Positions 36,319 through 52,000 of a stretch of DNA of 64,000 bases are shown here, piece by piece; the first letter of the stretch is position 1; each line of letters begins with the position of its first letter. Position numbers and translations under genes: made by a program. The DNA lies in assembly GCA_024036415.1 (NCBI GenBank), contig JAMWET010002880.1:151800-215799 (forward strand). Direction: 5' to 3'. The notes beneath the pieces are model-generated. The model was not told where the DNA came from, searched no databases, and saw only the letters and a program-made list of their open reading frames with translations. The DNA comes from Prochilodus magdalenae (Eukaryota; Chordata; Actinopteri; Characiformes; Prochilodontidae).

Positions 36319-36507
36319 GACGCCCCAAGTCACTTAGACACATAAACAAAGGTTTAAGCATTTTTTAATGATCAGAATCAGCAGAACTTGTTTTCTTGCC
36401 AATAAAAGCGCTTTCATTAAGGTAAAAATCTGAGCAACCAGTTTTTTTGTAATCTGTTTCTGTCTGTCACCAAGTGTTCAATAAAACCAATAAAACATGC
36501 TCCCTAC

Positions 36508-36601
36508 CTTCAGTAGTTCAGCTCTGGTTTCTGTTCCTCCAATAACACTATCTGAGCACGGAGGAGGTGGGGACTGCTGACCACAACACAATCTTCTGCT
36601 C
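36508..36601 (-). promoter_or_regulatory. promoter / first exon module, copy 7 (minus, truncated, orphan)
   Basis: Reverse copy of the last 94 bases of the first exon: CAGAGCTGAACTACTGAAG with donor GTAGGGAG at 36507, and CCCCACCTCCTCC in place of the GC box. Homology stops at 36601, so the upstream core (CAGGTGGTGGCGC) is missing. No minus-strand zinc-finger exon follows before 22.6 kb. Probably a dead relic. Confidence 0.6.
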
Positions 36602-37824
36602 CTGGGTTTTTAGCGCTTGGCGAACCTTTCATGCGAACGCCTTCTGCTAATGCAGACAGAGGCATGAAGCACGATATCAAGATTAGGGTATTATCTTTTA
36701 GTCCTTTGTGAATATTTATGTTTTTCCATATATTTCCTATATGTTTATTTAATGTTACAATGTTGTGTAATGTTCAAATGCTATTTTTTCTACAAAAAAA
36801 TGTGATTATAATCATTTTTCCACCCAGCTGTTATGTAATATCCTATCAGCAAAGGGAAAGAAGATGAGGGGATGTCGTAAAAAGAGAGAGAGAGAAAACA
36901 ATAAACTTCATATGTATATGAAACTTATTATTTTATGATTTTAACAAGACTAAATTTGCTCCTTATTTGTGGCTTTTGGTTTAGTGAAGGACAGTAAATT
37001 AAGAAGGGTGTTCATAGTCATGGATTTGCTGCAGTTTCCATTTTTGGAGCATAATAATTAGGAATTTAGAAATATGTATTATGTTTGCCCTACCACTGTG
37101 AACTGTGTATAGTTCTGAGGTAATAAAATATTTTATCTAGGAGACAGATCATGTTCCTTCAGTTCATTTCAACTGCATTTTACTGCAAGTAGTTTAAAAC
37201 TAAAAAACACTACTAAAACAAAGTTTCTACTTTAAAACCTGGTTTTGGCCTAAGATCCAGTTTAGAGCTTAAGAGTTTAGACATAATACTCAGAGGCAGC
37301 TGACAAAATGACACAATGAGCACTAAAGCATACAATGAAAATTGTAGGACTTCCTCCACAACAGAGAATCAAACGGGGACCTGGTAAACCTGTTTTTTTT
37401 TTGTTTTTTTTTGTCTGGTCTAAGCTGATTTAATAGTAGTACAATAATCCCTTTTATATCTAATCGCTTTTATGTTTAAGATTTGTATTTACTTTTCACT
37501 ATTTTAGTGACTTTTTTCCTTTTTTAAAGTAATGTATGCTTCTCTGATTAGTATATTACATGTGGACTCACTATGGCAGATTATATGTCACATGGTGAAA
37601 TAAAGTGATTATGATTCTGAAGTAGATGATATTATGGAACAAAAAAATTTTAACAATTAGGTAAACAAAAATGGCTGTATTGCCAGTCAGTATCTGTCAA
37701 GGGAAAGTGCAATGTACACAAACCATGTAGTTGAATTAAAGATCACCAAGGTAGTAGAGATCCCCAAGGTAAAACATTCCTCCAGTAAAGCTAGAAGTTC
37801 CCTGCCTTAGACCTCCACTAGCAA
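36602..37824. other. intergenic sequence, little recognised
   Basis: AT-rich. 37590-37625 (GGTGAAATAAAGTGATT…GATTCTGA) resembles 20796-20832 and may be the tail of a shared retroelement. Confidence 0.4.
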
Positions 37825-38152
37825 AGTACTGAAGTATGTACCTTCAGATGTAATTAAGTATGGAGAGTAACAGTACTAAAGTATGTACCTTAAGATGTAC
37901 TTAAGTATGAAAGTAACAGTACTAAAGTATGTACCTTCAGATGTACTTAAGTATGAAAGTAACAGTACTAAAGTATGTACCTTCAGATGTACTTAAGTAT
38001 GGAGAGTACCAGTACTAAAGTATGTACCTTCAGATGTACTTAAGTATGGAGAGTACCAGTACTAAAGTATGTACCTTCAGATGTACTTAAATACGGAGAG
38101 TACCAGTACTAAAGTATGTACCTTCAGATGTACTTAAGTATGGAGAGTAACA
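37825..38152. repeat. 46-47-bp tandem array, 7 copies
   Basis: AGTACT starts units at 37825, 37872, 37918, 37964, 38011, 38058 and 38105. Each unit carries AAAGTATGTACCTTCAGATG and TACTTAAGTATGGAGAGTA. Copies are almost identical, so the array is young. Confidence 0.95.
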
Positions 38153-38629
38153 GGAGCATGGTTTATTAGGGCTCTAATGTCCTATTATAATTTCTGGAAC
38201 AGGACTCTTCATCAGCTCAGTGTAGGTGAAGAGACTCTAGTGTCTCTCAGTCCACCAGTCTTTAATAGAAGCTCATTCATTAGTCTGACACTGACGTCTA
38301 TTCACCTTTTTATTCACACATACGCTGAACAGAAAGACAGATTTGGCCATAGTGTAGTGGTAAACAGTAAGATATTTGACTTTGAAAAATAAAAAGTGCA
38401 CTGGAATGGAAATACTTCTCAAGACACACAACCACTCTCCAAAGAAAACATCCATGAACACAGTAATGGTAACTTCATGAGTTGTAGACTGGCCTTTTTA
38501 GGACTTTATACAATATAGAACACATAAGCCATGCTGAGGAGAAGTCACCAGTTCATGATTGGAAATGGGTTGAGACCCTGCAGTTCTTCTTTCTCCCGAA
38601 CCTCCTTTACCAAACCTGTCTAGTAATGC

Positions 38630-38965
38630 TGTAACAGGATAGCACAGTTTCAACAGGTCACCTTGCTAAATTTCCATCCTAATGATATTCCACATTCAGC
38701 TGTCAGTAGTGTTATTGAAAAGTGGAAGTGTTTAGGAACCACAACAACTGTTCAGTGTCAGACCACATTAAGTTACCGAGCAGGGTACTGTGGAGCATTG
38801 TGTGTAAAATCAAGTGGTGCAATGTGTCGCCACCGGACTTCAATAGTGGAAACATGTTCTGTGGAGGGACCAATCACGCTTCTCTATCTGGAAGTCTGAT
38901 AGATGAGTCTAGGTCTGGAAGATGCTAGGAAAACGCTACTTGCCTGACTGCATTGTGCAGTGAGT
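38630..38965 (+). mobile_element. truncated Tc1-like transposase fragment
   Basis: Reading in two frames gives RHRTSIVETCSVEGPITLL and related pieces, which align with the WxxVLWSDES-F-W region of a common fish Tc1-like transposase (ACATGTTCTGTGGAGGGACC…AATCACGCTTCTCT). 38930-38965 matches the following block (GAAAACGCTACTTGCCTGAC). No terminal repeats were found. Confidence 0.6.
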
Positions 38966-39021
38966 CAGGAGCATCATTCCCTGCAGAGATTTAATCCCAC
39001 AATGTGTTATAGTTGCACTCA

Positions 39022-40152
<1,131 letters not shown>

Positions 40153-40265
40153 TCAGCTGTTTCTGCAGCTTCACTTTTCTCTTGGTGGAAGGTACTGTTG
40201 TATTTGTAGAATCACTTTTAAGCTGGGTGGGAAAGTGCAGGAGAAGACTTGAAGACCTTTCATTT

Positions 40266-41829
40266 CTGGTAGAAAAAAAAAAGTTTGTCAATGTGCAACG
40301 CAACAAAATCTATCTGATCCCCACTATAAATGCCAGCTTCTTTAAACAGACAACTAACATTGTGAAATCATGCCAATGTTGAAAACTTAGGAGTGATGAC
40401 TGAGAATATTCAAAATCCACCATCATGTCTCATAGTAAACTAAATTTTAAACACAGTACGTTTTAACCTGTGCACATTTCTCCACTGAATGTTACCAGAG
40501 CCCTTGGTTTACACACTCTTTTCAATTTGCTACATGCATTTTTTGGATTGGGCCTCAGCTTATTTGACTTCTCATAATACCACGTCTTGTACAGCTAATT
40601 TCAGAGCATAAGAAATGATACAGTGATACAGAGTGTTGGATTGCACCTATACTATTAAAGAAATTGGGTATCAGCCAATGTCAAAACATGTTGATATTGG
40701 GTAATCAGCGGATATTTACCCTTTGACCCTCTTATTGGTCACAAACAATGTCCTCACTTTTGAAATGATATTTAAGTCATGGTACAGCAGAGAACAAACT
40801 ACAGCCACTATATTTCTTCTTAAGATTATTATTTCTATAAAATGTAAATCTACATGATTGATTAATCTGATAAGTCAGTGCAGTTCCTTTAAACACTCTG
40901 TGCATTGCTGGGGCCTAATAAATTGTTTTTGTTAACATGTTTTTATAGACAATAAAAATTACTTACTAAACTTATATACAAAATATAGCCAAAAAAAAGA
41001 AATTAACAAAAAATATGTGAATTGGAGAGTGACTGGAAAATGAAAAATAGGATTATCTAATACTCCCCTTAACCAGTGCCTTGACTACCTGGTTCAGGTG
41101 TGTAATATTAGTGTGAAGCTCTGCAGGGCGGTAGATCTCCAGGACCAGGACTGAGCACCCCTGCTGTAATTTAAGCTGTTTAGCATGTTTGCTATCATTA
41201 GCATGCTAGCTAACTGACCAGTTTAGTTGAAATGTAAAAAAATAAAATTGTTGGCCTTCAGATTAAACAAAAGCAGGTTCTTACTTCATCAGTATACTCT
41301 GTGGTCCATGCAAGTAGCACTGGAAGCTGTACTCAGAGCTGGGCTGCTTTTGCTTCTTCTGCTACAGCTTTTTCTTTCATTGTGCTATACATATTTGTCA
41401 GACCAATGTTAGGTGAATCACTGCCACCTACTGAGTTGGAGTGTATAGGTGTGTCTCAGTTGTGTACTACACAATATTAATACACATAACTATAATTTAA
41501 ATAGGAGAAAGGAATTAAATCACTTCATATTTACATTAGCAGTAGAATAAATATTTTAAAAAATTAAACAGAGAAACATTAAGAATAATAAACAGGTCAA
41601 CATTTTCACAAAAATACAATTCCAAGTTTCATTTATTACCTACTCTCTATAAAATTAATTTTAACATGACAATCAAAACCAAAGAAAAATCTCTCTGACA
41701 GATACACTACCTCTAAATCACTTGAGATTTGTCTTTACTTGTATACAAATATAAAATAAACAGATAATGCTAGGTATGGTAAAAAGAGGAGGGAGCCATG
41801 TTAAACTGCCACTGTGTGGTGTAAAATGT
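40266..41829. other. upstream sequence of the gene at 39.5 kb
   Basis: Should contain intron 1, but no module copy is seen. 41079-41165 is half of a palindromic MITE (GGTTCAGGTGTG…CTCCAGGACCAGGACTGAG). Confidence 0.4.
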
Positions 41830-42015
41830 TGATCAATGACACGGTTTCTCTGCTGTGTGAATGCGCTGGTGTATTTTGAGGTTACTCTTTAGAGTAAAAC
41901 TCTTTCCACACCCCAAAGAAGTGGTTTCTCTCCTTACTGCCATTCTGTGTTTGTTTGTGAGATGCATGCCGGTGGAGGGGACCACATGATGTTTGTGGAG
42001 TAACATTAGTTTTAA
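41830..42015 (-). pseudogene. partial duplicate of the zinc-finger exon (leader and first finger)
   Basis: Matches the leader and finger 1 of the gene at 39.0-40.1 kb closely (GGTCCCCTCCACCGG…ATGCATCTCACAAACAAACA, then [16 protein letters not shown]). It ends after TAEKPCH with a stop. Bases are missing at the first Cys pair (only LGCGKSF remains, so C-X2-C is lost), and the start codon region has diverged. A recent but truncated local copy. Confidence 0.85.
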
Positions 42016-42278
42016 ACACATCAAACTAATTTTCGGGTAATCTAAATGTACCACACCTTCTTATTAAGCATACAAGGGGTGAAATCTTGACTTGACCAGA
42101 ACAAATTAAAAAATGTAGTTTTACACTCATGTTTTTCATAAAGTTCAAAGCAACAACAATAGAGGGTTATCCTCTAAAGACCTTTGAAGTCTTTGTTGAA
42201 AGAACCACTCACTGACTCCCAGGACATGAAATGGTTATACTCATTACTGGACATGATTCTTAAAGCACGTGTGTCTCT

Positions 42279-43211
<933 letters not shown>

Positions 43212-43293
43212 CTAAGCCTTCCTCTTGGTTAAATGCTCCAGCATGTTTCCAGAAAAGTGAAGGGAAGGAACTGAAACAGGCAATTATTTATTT

Positions 43294-44246
43294 CTGTAGA
43301 AAAGAAAAGACAAAATTAGGTCAATGTGCAATGAAACAAAAGTAGTCTAATACAAACAATAAATGCTCACATGACCAACTCAGAGAGTAGCTAGACACCT
43401 TGCTAAAGCTTCTAAAAAGATGAACCAATATGCATCTTAATTATCTAATGAATAGGGGAAAAGGAACCACACACACTACATTAAAGTATACATATATTTA
43501 ATGGTTCACAATAAAAATACATTCTACATATGCAAGTAGACTTATGCACACATAAGATGTAGTAAGGTTGACCACAGGGTGGGAAAATTCCACGCCTTAT
43601 CTGTTTTTAATGACTGTTTTTTGATTATTTATTGTTGGACTTTATATAAGTAAGCACTACTTTATGTCCATTTTAAACAAAAAAGCTACATTTGTTATGC
43701 TCCAAACATAATATACAGAATTATTATATGCTTTAAACTGTTTAGCAATACATTCCTGTGATTGCGCAGAATTTTAAAAGATGTTACTCAAAAATATTTT
43801 TGAACATTTTGAAAATATTTTTTCTCCCTCATTTGTTCTGTTGGTTAAATATGTTGTTTGAGCAATAGAGACCGACCAGTAGGGGGCAGTAAAGTATTAT
43901 GGTTCACAGCAAAAACAAAACCCAAGTACACAAACTTAAACGCTTGACACGTTAAATAGCTATGGATGACCATATGGAAAACCATGTTTAGGCGATAACA
44001 CGGAGATGTGTTATCCCATGTGTTCTAATCCAAAACACCTGTGGTACGAGCGACTGCCACCCACTCGAGTATCACTGATCCTGACAGAACTCTGGTCTGA
44101 ATGAAGCTGCTTCTGTGTGTCTAATCTATTTGAAACCCATTAGATGTTATTTTTGGAACCCAGATGTGTCAGTGAATGTTAATGTGTCGTACAAATTCAG
44201 AACCCAGACGTGTCCATGAGTGTTAAGGTGTCGGTCAGCTTCCTAC
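43294..44246 (-). other. intron 1 of the gene at 42.7 kb
   Basis: Bounded by the donor at 44246 and the acceptor at 43294. The part near the donor (44090-44240) keeps the module's AGAAGCAGCTTCATTCAGAC-like block in reverse. The rest is unremarkable. Confidence 0.55.
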
Positions 44247-44410
44247 CTTCAATAGTTCAGTTCTGGTTTCTATTGCTCCATCAACACTGTCTGAGCTTCT
44301 ACGATATTCTGCTTCTTCACTTTAGTGCAGTTGGAGGAAGTAATATTACAGAATTAGCGCCACCACCTGGCGGAAACAGGCGGAACTGTCGTTATTTTAA
44401 ATCACGCCCG
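44247..44410 (-). promoter_or_regulatory. promoter / first exon module, copy 8 (minus)
   Basis: Reverse copy with CCGCCAGGTGGTGGCGCTAA (44354-44373) and exon end CTATTGAAG with donor GTAGGAAG at 44246. The GC box segment is deleted: exon sequence jumps from CAGAATATCG to AGAAGCTCAG. It lies about 1.6 kb head to head with copy 9. Confidence 0.7.
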
Positions 44411-45964
44411 TATTCAATCAAGCCCCGTCTCCAGCCCTCTGATTGTACTGTACTGTATAACAGCAAGGGCTCCACTTTGGGATGAAAATTGTTGGAGTTG
44501 AGCAGTAACTGTTTAGTAGCTATTTTAAGAAAATATGTAATATAATAAAACATAAAACGATCTAATCAAAAACGTCACACATTTATTTTGAAAAAATCTA
44601 ATGCAAAAACACTATTGGCTTAAATTCAGGATTTACATTTTACATTTCACATTGAGAAATCAATAAACAGTTCTAACAAAATGAAAACTAAAAATCTGGA
44701 TAGTTGAATAGAAGATTTTACTGTGCAAAATATAATAATTCAAAATATTTAAAATTAGCCTAGTTAAGATGGATTGAACAGGCAACTCAAATGCTTCTAG
44801 ATAGACCTAATAGATATTTATTCCTTTTTGTATCCCCGCCTCTTCTAGAAAGAGCTGTTAATGTAATGCTAACTCAACCTTTCCGTGCACAAAAATGTGC
44901 TTACAAAAATGTGAAAGTAGATGTCCATGTTAATGTATTTAGATTTTGCTTTACAACAATTTGTTTTTAGTATAATTAGTTTCTTTGTTTAAAGATGCTA
45001 TGCAGATTTCTGTTTACACATCAATAAAGAATGTCTGCACTTGGTTAATTTTTAAAAGAGTCTCAACAGTAATTTGGCTCTTCACATACCGTCAGGAAAT
45101 CTGACAATTTTTTACAATTTGTTTTAACAGCTATACATTTCTGTGTAGTTAAATGGCATACATTACCATAACCATCTGACCATGTGTCTGTCCACAATTA
45201 ATGAATGGATGCACAACAATATAAAAAAAATAAATAAAGACAGGACAGAAATACTCTTAAAGGGGGATGTAAAACAAAGGGAAATGCACTCTCTAAAGGG
45301 CTAGGAATGCGAGTGATCTGAAGTAACAAGTTTGGGTGTAGGTTATCATGCATTAAGAAGCTTATCATGCTGTTATTTCAAGTAGAGTAGACTACTGTAA
45401 TGCTCTGTTTGCTGGTCTTTAAATAATATCAATTGAGGAACTACAGCTAATTCAGAACTCTTAACCTATGAAAAACAAGCATATTATCTTTGTTCCAGCC
45501 ATGATGAACTCACCCCCTATATCTTTTAGTCCTTCTGCTTAGTTTAGTGCCCTCTTACATTGCTAAGTCTCTTATCATTTTGTGTCTCTGAAACCTTTAT
45601 TCATTATCCACTCAAACTGTTCAAAACTGTAACATCTTGCCTAAACACTTTGGAATATTGTACCAAATAGTAGTACATTATTATTATAAATGTTTTTAGT
45701 ATTTATATTGCCCCCTTTTCCATAATGTGCTATTTTTATTATGGATTTAGAATTAAATGCTGGGAATTATTGAGACATTAATTTTAAAACTACTGATAAG
45801 GGTTTAAATTATACACAGAACACACAACCAAATTATAAATGTATTCTTATAAAAAGTTAACTTAAGATGAATATTACTGTCAATTAATCAACTTATTTAT
45901 GATGACTAAACTTATTTGATATATATGAAACGTGCTTGACTGAAAACGGTTGGGATTTAAAATA
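44411..45964. other. intergenic sequence between divergent promoters
   Basis: AT-rich. The only recognised content is a LINE relic at 45380-45560. Confidence 0.45.
45380..45560 (+). mobile_element. decayed L2/CR1-group LINE fragment
   Basis: A plus-strand frame reads VDYCNALFAGL, a stop, then IEELQLIQNS. This matches the C-terminal VDYCNALxxGL…LQLIQNAAAR motif of fish LINE ORF2 proteins. Stops follow. Confidence 0.6.
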
Positions 45965-46171
45965 AAGACCGTTCCGTCTGTTTCGGTGACCCAGTGGTTC
46001 AACTGTGAAGCCGCTCCAGGACAGGTGGTGGCGCTAGTTCTGTACCTATAACTTTCTCCAACTGCTCTAAAGTGGAGAAGCAGGAGATCGTGTTGTGGTC
46101 AGCAGTCCCCGCCTCCTCCACGCTCAGACAGTGTTGTTGGAGGACCAGAAACCAGAGCTGAACTATTGAAG
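45965..46171 (+). promoter_or_regulatory. promoter / first exon module, copy 9
   Basis: ACAGGTGGTGGCGCTAGTT at 46021-46039, GC box CCCCGCCTCCTCC, exon end TATTGAAG at 46171, donor GTAAGAAG. The conserved intron block runs to about 46420, with the shortest triplet run (two CTG). It drives the gene at 47.3 kb. Confidence 0.75.
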
Positions 46172-46516
46172 GTAAGAAGCTGTCCTACACTTTAACACTC
46201 AGTGTTCTTCATTCACTCTGAGACACACAGCTGGAGACACATCTGAGTTCTGAGAATAAGATCGGATGGGTTTAAATAGATTAGACACACAGAAGCAGCT
46301 TCATTCAGACCAGAGCTGAGTAATGTGAGCTGCTGGACCAGAATATGTGGTTGGGAATGTTTTCCTAGTTGGGTTTGATAAACAGAGCAGATCGATTTTG
46401 ATGTATTCACCAAGTTAGTCCCAAAAACAAAGTAGACCTTATCAATCATTCACTAATAAATAATGTGTAGAAAGAGGTGGGTGTAGTATTGATGACGGGT
46501 CTGGTGGCCTGATGGT

Positions 46517-46670
46517 CTAGTTCAGGTATTCCCAATCCCAGTCTTGGAGACCACAGTCTCGGCATATTCATGTTTTCCTTACTGCAACACTCCCCATCCA
46601 ACATTTAATCAGTCAATGAGTTGAATTAGCAGGACTCTCCAGGACTAGAACTGGGAACTTCTGATCTAAA
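46517..46670. mobile_element. palindromic MITE, about 154 bp
   Basis: Imperfect terminal inverted repeats of about 30 bp: CTAGTTCAGGTATTCCCA at the left, and TTAGATCAGAAGTTCCCAG read from the right end. CAGTCTTGGAG and its counterpart TAGTCCTGGAG sit inside. Half copies lie at 21436-21545 and 41079-41165. The form resembles hAT-like palindromic MITEs of fish. Confidence 0.55.
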
Positions 46671-47200
46671 TGAGATTGAAAACTGGTGGTCATTGATCTG
46701 TCACTCTCTCTCCAGACAGCATGAGTGTGAATTAAGGGTGATGGGTCAGGTAGTCATATTCATGATGAAGTAATTCTTCCTCCAGATGTTTGTGGTGTAA
46801 ATCAAACAATAAACCAACCAATAAACTCCCTCATGAAAAGACACATCACTTTTGCTGAAATTTTTTATTTTACATCTTTTTTTTTTATTATTCTCCAGTT
46901 AGGGCATTGCTCCAGAAGCGTTTTGTTTCCGTCTTGTGATTGCTGTGTTAAGAGCTGCTTGTTTATTTTTAGTGCCACTTCAGTGTCAGTTTTTGCCTAT
47001 GCACAACATGACTTAATTTGTCATTATGTCTACATTGAAGTGCATGGGTGAGTAGATGATTTGGTTCATGATTAGGATCAGACCACTATTTGGCATTTTC
47101 ATATATTCTTTTTTTTTTTCTTCCTCCAGCCATCAATGTCCTGTTTCAAATCTTCTCTGCATCTTCTTACAGAGATGAATTGTGCTCCATAAACACATGA

Positions 47201-48034
<834 letters not shown>

Positions 48035-49059
48035 TGACTGTAACCCAAACACATTTTGGGAGTATGCAAGGAATGTTTTCCAATCGAGATAACTGTAGGG
48101 GGGAAATTAACCATATGGGTGGGCTACAGTGATTAAAAAAAAAGTTTTATTTTCTTTTTTTAGTATAGTGATTATATTCTAATGATGTACGTTTATACAG
48201 ATATTACCAGTGGGCATGGCTCCTTGAATCTCTCGTGTTCCATTCATTCCTACACATTAACTAGTTAAACTAAAACTGCAGTCAAAGTGATATGACCCTA
48301 AAGACTGCACCAGAAATATTTTTGTTGTGCTCGGAACTGAACAACTTTGAAAAGGACCCACTGGAAGATAAAGGACCGCAATACAACAAGCTACCTGTGT
48401 GACCTCTGTGACCTCTTCTGAGCATGACTTACACATGCCTATTCTGTGCAGCATTAAACTGCAGATAGGGCAGACTACAAAAGAAACTTTCTGTTATTTC
48501 ATAAAGACTTTAGGTACTCATTTTATTTCTTGGAGAATGATTTGTTCTTTTGAGAAAGATGCCGTGACATTAAACTTCTGTGCCCGTCTCCGTGACTCTT
48601 GTGCCTGAATGAGAGGAATTCTAGAATGCACATGAGGGATACTATCTTTGAATTTCACTAATGACACTGTATTCAGTTGTAGACTGAACCATTCTCCATT
48701 ACAATACTCTTGATTGTAATGCTAAATCTGTGCGTGATTCTATATGTAAGTTGTGTAATTTATGCACAATAAGGATAAAATGCATTTGATTGTCTTGCGT
48801 ATCTTTAATCCTTTTCTTTCTTTCATACTTTCTTTTTCCTACTTTCTTGCTTGTAAGGTTTTGTAAAATTATAAACCAATTATTTTTTCCTTTCTTATTC
48901 TTGTAAAATATTTATATTACATACTTTTGTTGACTGTAATTCCAAAACATGTTTCTTATTCAATTTGATCATCTATTTGATTGAAATTCACTGTGTTGTC
49001 TTCTGTTTAGTTTTTGGGGTATAATGCCTTAATACAATTATCAATAGGAGGAGGTTTTT
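48035..49059. other. 3' flank of the gene at 47.3 kb
   Basis: Shares blocks with other 3' flanks (CACATGCCTATTCTGTGCAG near 48430, GAGAAAGATGCCGTGACAT near 48550). No gene is supported. Confidence 0.5.
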
Positions 49060-52000
49060 ACCTACATTTCTGAATACTTATCTTGGTCCTGTTGATGTAA
49101 ATGACCCAACATACATAACCATCTGAGGTTTTGGCTAAGTGTTTGAAATTTGGGCCTATTATTTGGTGCATTCCAATTCTTCTATCCTTGTTCCAAATCA
49201 CCTGAAATTGTGACATGGACAAGAATTTTGTTATGTTCCTGTCTGCAGAAAAAGAACACAAGACATTGTGCAGTGTAGCCAGTTGAGTTTGTACTTCTGG
49301 CTGACCTAAGAATCTCCAGTTCACATTTCCTTAGTTCAACAAAGAGGGGCTCAATTCCTGAATTCTGTAGGTCATTGTTACTGAGGAACTCTTTCAGAAA
49401 GGATGCATCTAGTTTTAAAATTGTCCCCAGTTTTTTCACAATGCAGTATAGAGAATTAAATTTGTAGTTCTTGATGACCTAAGAATGTCCAGTTCACAGT
49501 GTGATCTCATCAGTCCAACAAAGATGGGCTCCACTCCTGAATCCTGCAGGTCATTGTTACTGCAGTTCGAAGCATCATGCAGTATAGTCAATTAAGGATG
49601 TATCTAGTTTCAAAACTGATCCCAGTTTTTCCAAGAGTGCTTTTTTCTAAGATTCCACAACTCCAGTCTGCGGACAAACAACACAACAGATTGTGCAGAT
49701 TTGTCAATTAAGATCATAATTCTTGTTGACCTAAGAAACTTCTGATTAGAGTGTAAAACCCTCCAGTCCAGCACAAAGTAGCTGCACTCCTGAATCCTGC
49801 AGGTCATAGTTACTGAGGTCCAACTCCTTCAGGGAGGATGAAAATAGTTTCAAAACTAATCACAGTTTTTAAAAATTTCCTTTATAAGATTCCGCATTGG
49901 AAGTCTGCAGGCAGACAACACCAAAGGTTGTACAGAATTGTCAATTAAGTTTGTAGTTCTTGGTGACTTGAGAATCTCCAGTTTAGAGTGTAAACCCTTT
50001 AGTCCAGCACATAGTAGCTACTCTCTTAGATTTCAAATATCATTGCTTTTTAAATATCTTTGTTCCTAACCATCTGAAAATTTGACTAGGACTTTGGAAT
50101 ATTTGGATTTTTGGTACATTCTAAATCAAAGATTTTTTTGCTAACAATCTGAAATTTTTTACAAGGTCTTTGGAATTTGAAGATTATTTTTAGTTTATAC
50201 AAAATCAATTATCCCTTTCCATAACTATCTTAAATTTAGATTTTCAAGGGTCATTTTCTAAGTATTACACAAGGTCAGTCTGCAGAAAAAAGAACAGAAG
50301 GGATTGTGCAGTATAGACAATTTAATGTGTCATAGAGAAATTGCAGTTCACAGTTTGATCGCATCAGTCCAGCAAACATGGGCTCCACTCCTGAATCCTG
50401 CAAGTCTTTGGCAACAAGCTACAACTCTTGTAAAGGGGATGCATCTCATGTCAAAACTGATCCCAAATTTTCACAAATGTTTTTTCTAAGATTACACAAT
50501 GCCTGCAGACAGGCAGCACAAAAGATTGTGCAGACTTGCTGACTTGAGAATTTCCTGTTCAAAGTGTGATCTCATTAGTCGAGCAAAGATGGGATCCACT
50601 CCTGAATCCTGCAGGTCATTGTTATTGAGGTCCAACTCTTTCAATGGGGTTGTATCTAGTTTCAAAACTGATCCCAGTTTTTTTGTTTGTGTAATTACCT
50701 AAGATTCCACAATGAGTGTCTGCAGACATCCAACACAACAGATTGTGCAGACTTGCTGCCTTGAGAAATTTTAGTTAACGGTGTGATCTCATCAGTCCAC
50801 CAAAGACCAGCTTCACTCTTGAATCCAGCATGTCCAACTATGTCAATGAGGTTGTGTCTAGTTTCAAAACTGATCCCAGTTTGTAACAATTGTTTTCTTA
50901 AGTTTCCACAATGGTAGTCTGCAGACAGACAACACAAAAATTTGTAAAGGATTCAAGGAGACTTTATTGTCATTCACATCACATGTGGTACATGGGGTGG
51001 AATGAAATTGTGGTACCCAATCACCCAGTTTCACCCAGACAGCAGTACTTAAATAAATAAAATATAAATAAATATATAAAAATATATATAAAAAATACAG
51101 AGAGAAAGAGCAGCAGGAAATTGAAAATGTAGCAGCAGAGTGTATATAAAGTGACTGAGTGTCCTTAAAGTGTCGGTGCAGTGGTTTTGACTAATTGGCG
51201 TTTAGAAGTCTTACAGCTTCCGGAATTAAGCTGTTCCTCAGTCTGTTCGTTTTACACTTAATGCTCCGCAGCCTCCTGTCTGAGGGGAGTGGGACAGAAA
51301 GTGAGTGTGCTGGATGAGTGGGGTCCTTCATGATCCAGGTAGTTCTCTTCCTGCATCTGGAGGTGTAGATGTCCGTGGTGGTGGGGAGGCTGACTCCGAC
51401 AGACCTCTGTGCAGCCTTCACCACCTTTTGCAGAACTTTACTGTCTGCAGCAGAGCAGCTTCCGTGCCACACGCTGATGCTGGCGCATAGGACGCTCTCC
51501 ACCACACATCTGTAGAAGGAGGTGAGGACCGAGCTCCCGAGCCCAGCTTGCCTCAACCGCCTGAGGAATTAGAACCGTTGATGTGCCTTCCTGACCAGAC
51601 TGTGTGTTGTTGCTTCAGGTGAGGTTGTTGCTCAGGTGAACACCCAAGTACCTGTAGTTGGAGACCACTTCCACCGCAGACTCTCCAACATGCAGTGGGA
51701 GGTGGGCATGTCTGCCCCTTCTGAAGTCCACAATCATCTCCTTCGTCTTCTTTATGTTGATGCAGAGGTTGCACCAGGCCTCCAGGTGTTCTACCTCCTA
51801 CCTGTAGCCAGACTCATCACTGTTTGTGATGCATCCGACCACTGACGTATCATCCGCAAACTTCACAATATGACAGCCTGGGTGGATGGGGGGCAGTCAT
51901 ATGTGAGCAGCGTGAACAAGAGGGGGCTCAACACACAGCCCTGAGAGGAGCCAGTGCTGAGGATTGTGGTGGAGGAGGTGAGGTTGTGGATCCTCACAGA

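Noticed and set aside
38349..38385. tRNA-like box A (GGCCATAGTGTAGTGGTAAAC)
   Set aside because: No box B or cloverleaf follows; it is probably chance or an old SINE scrap.
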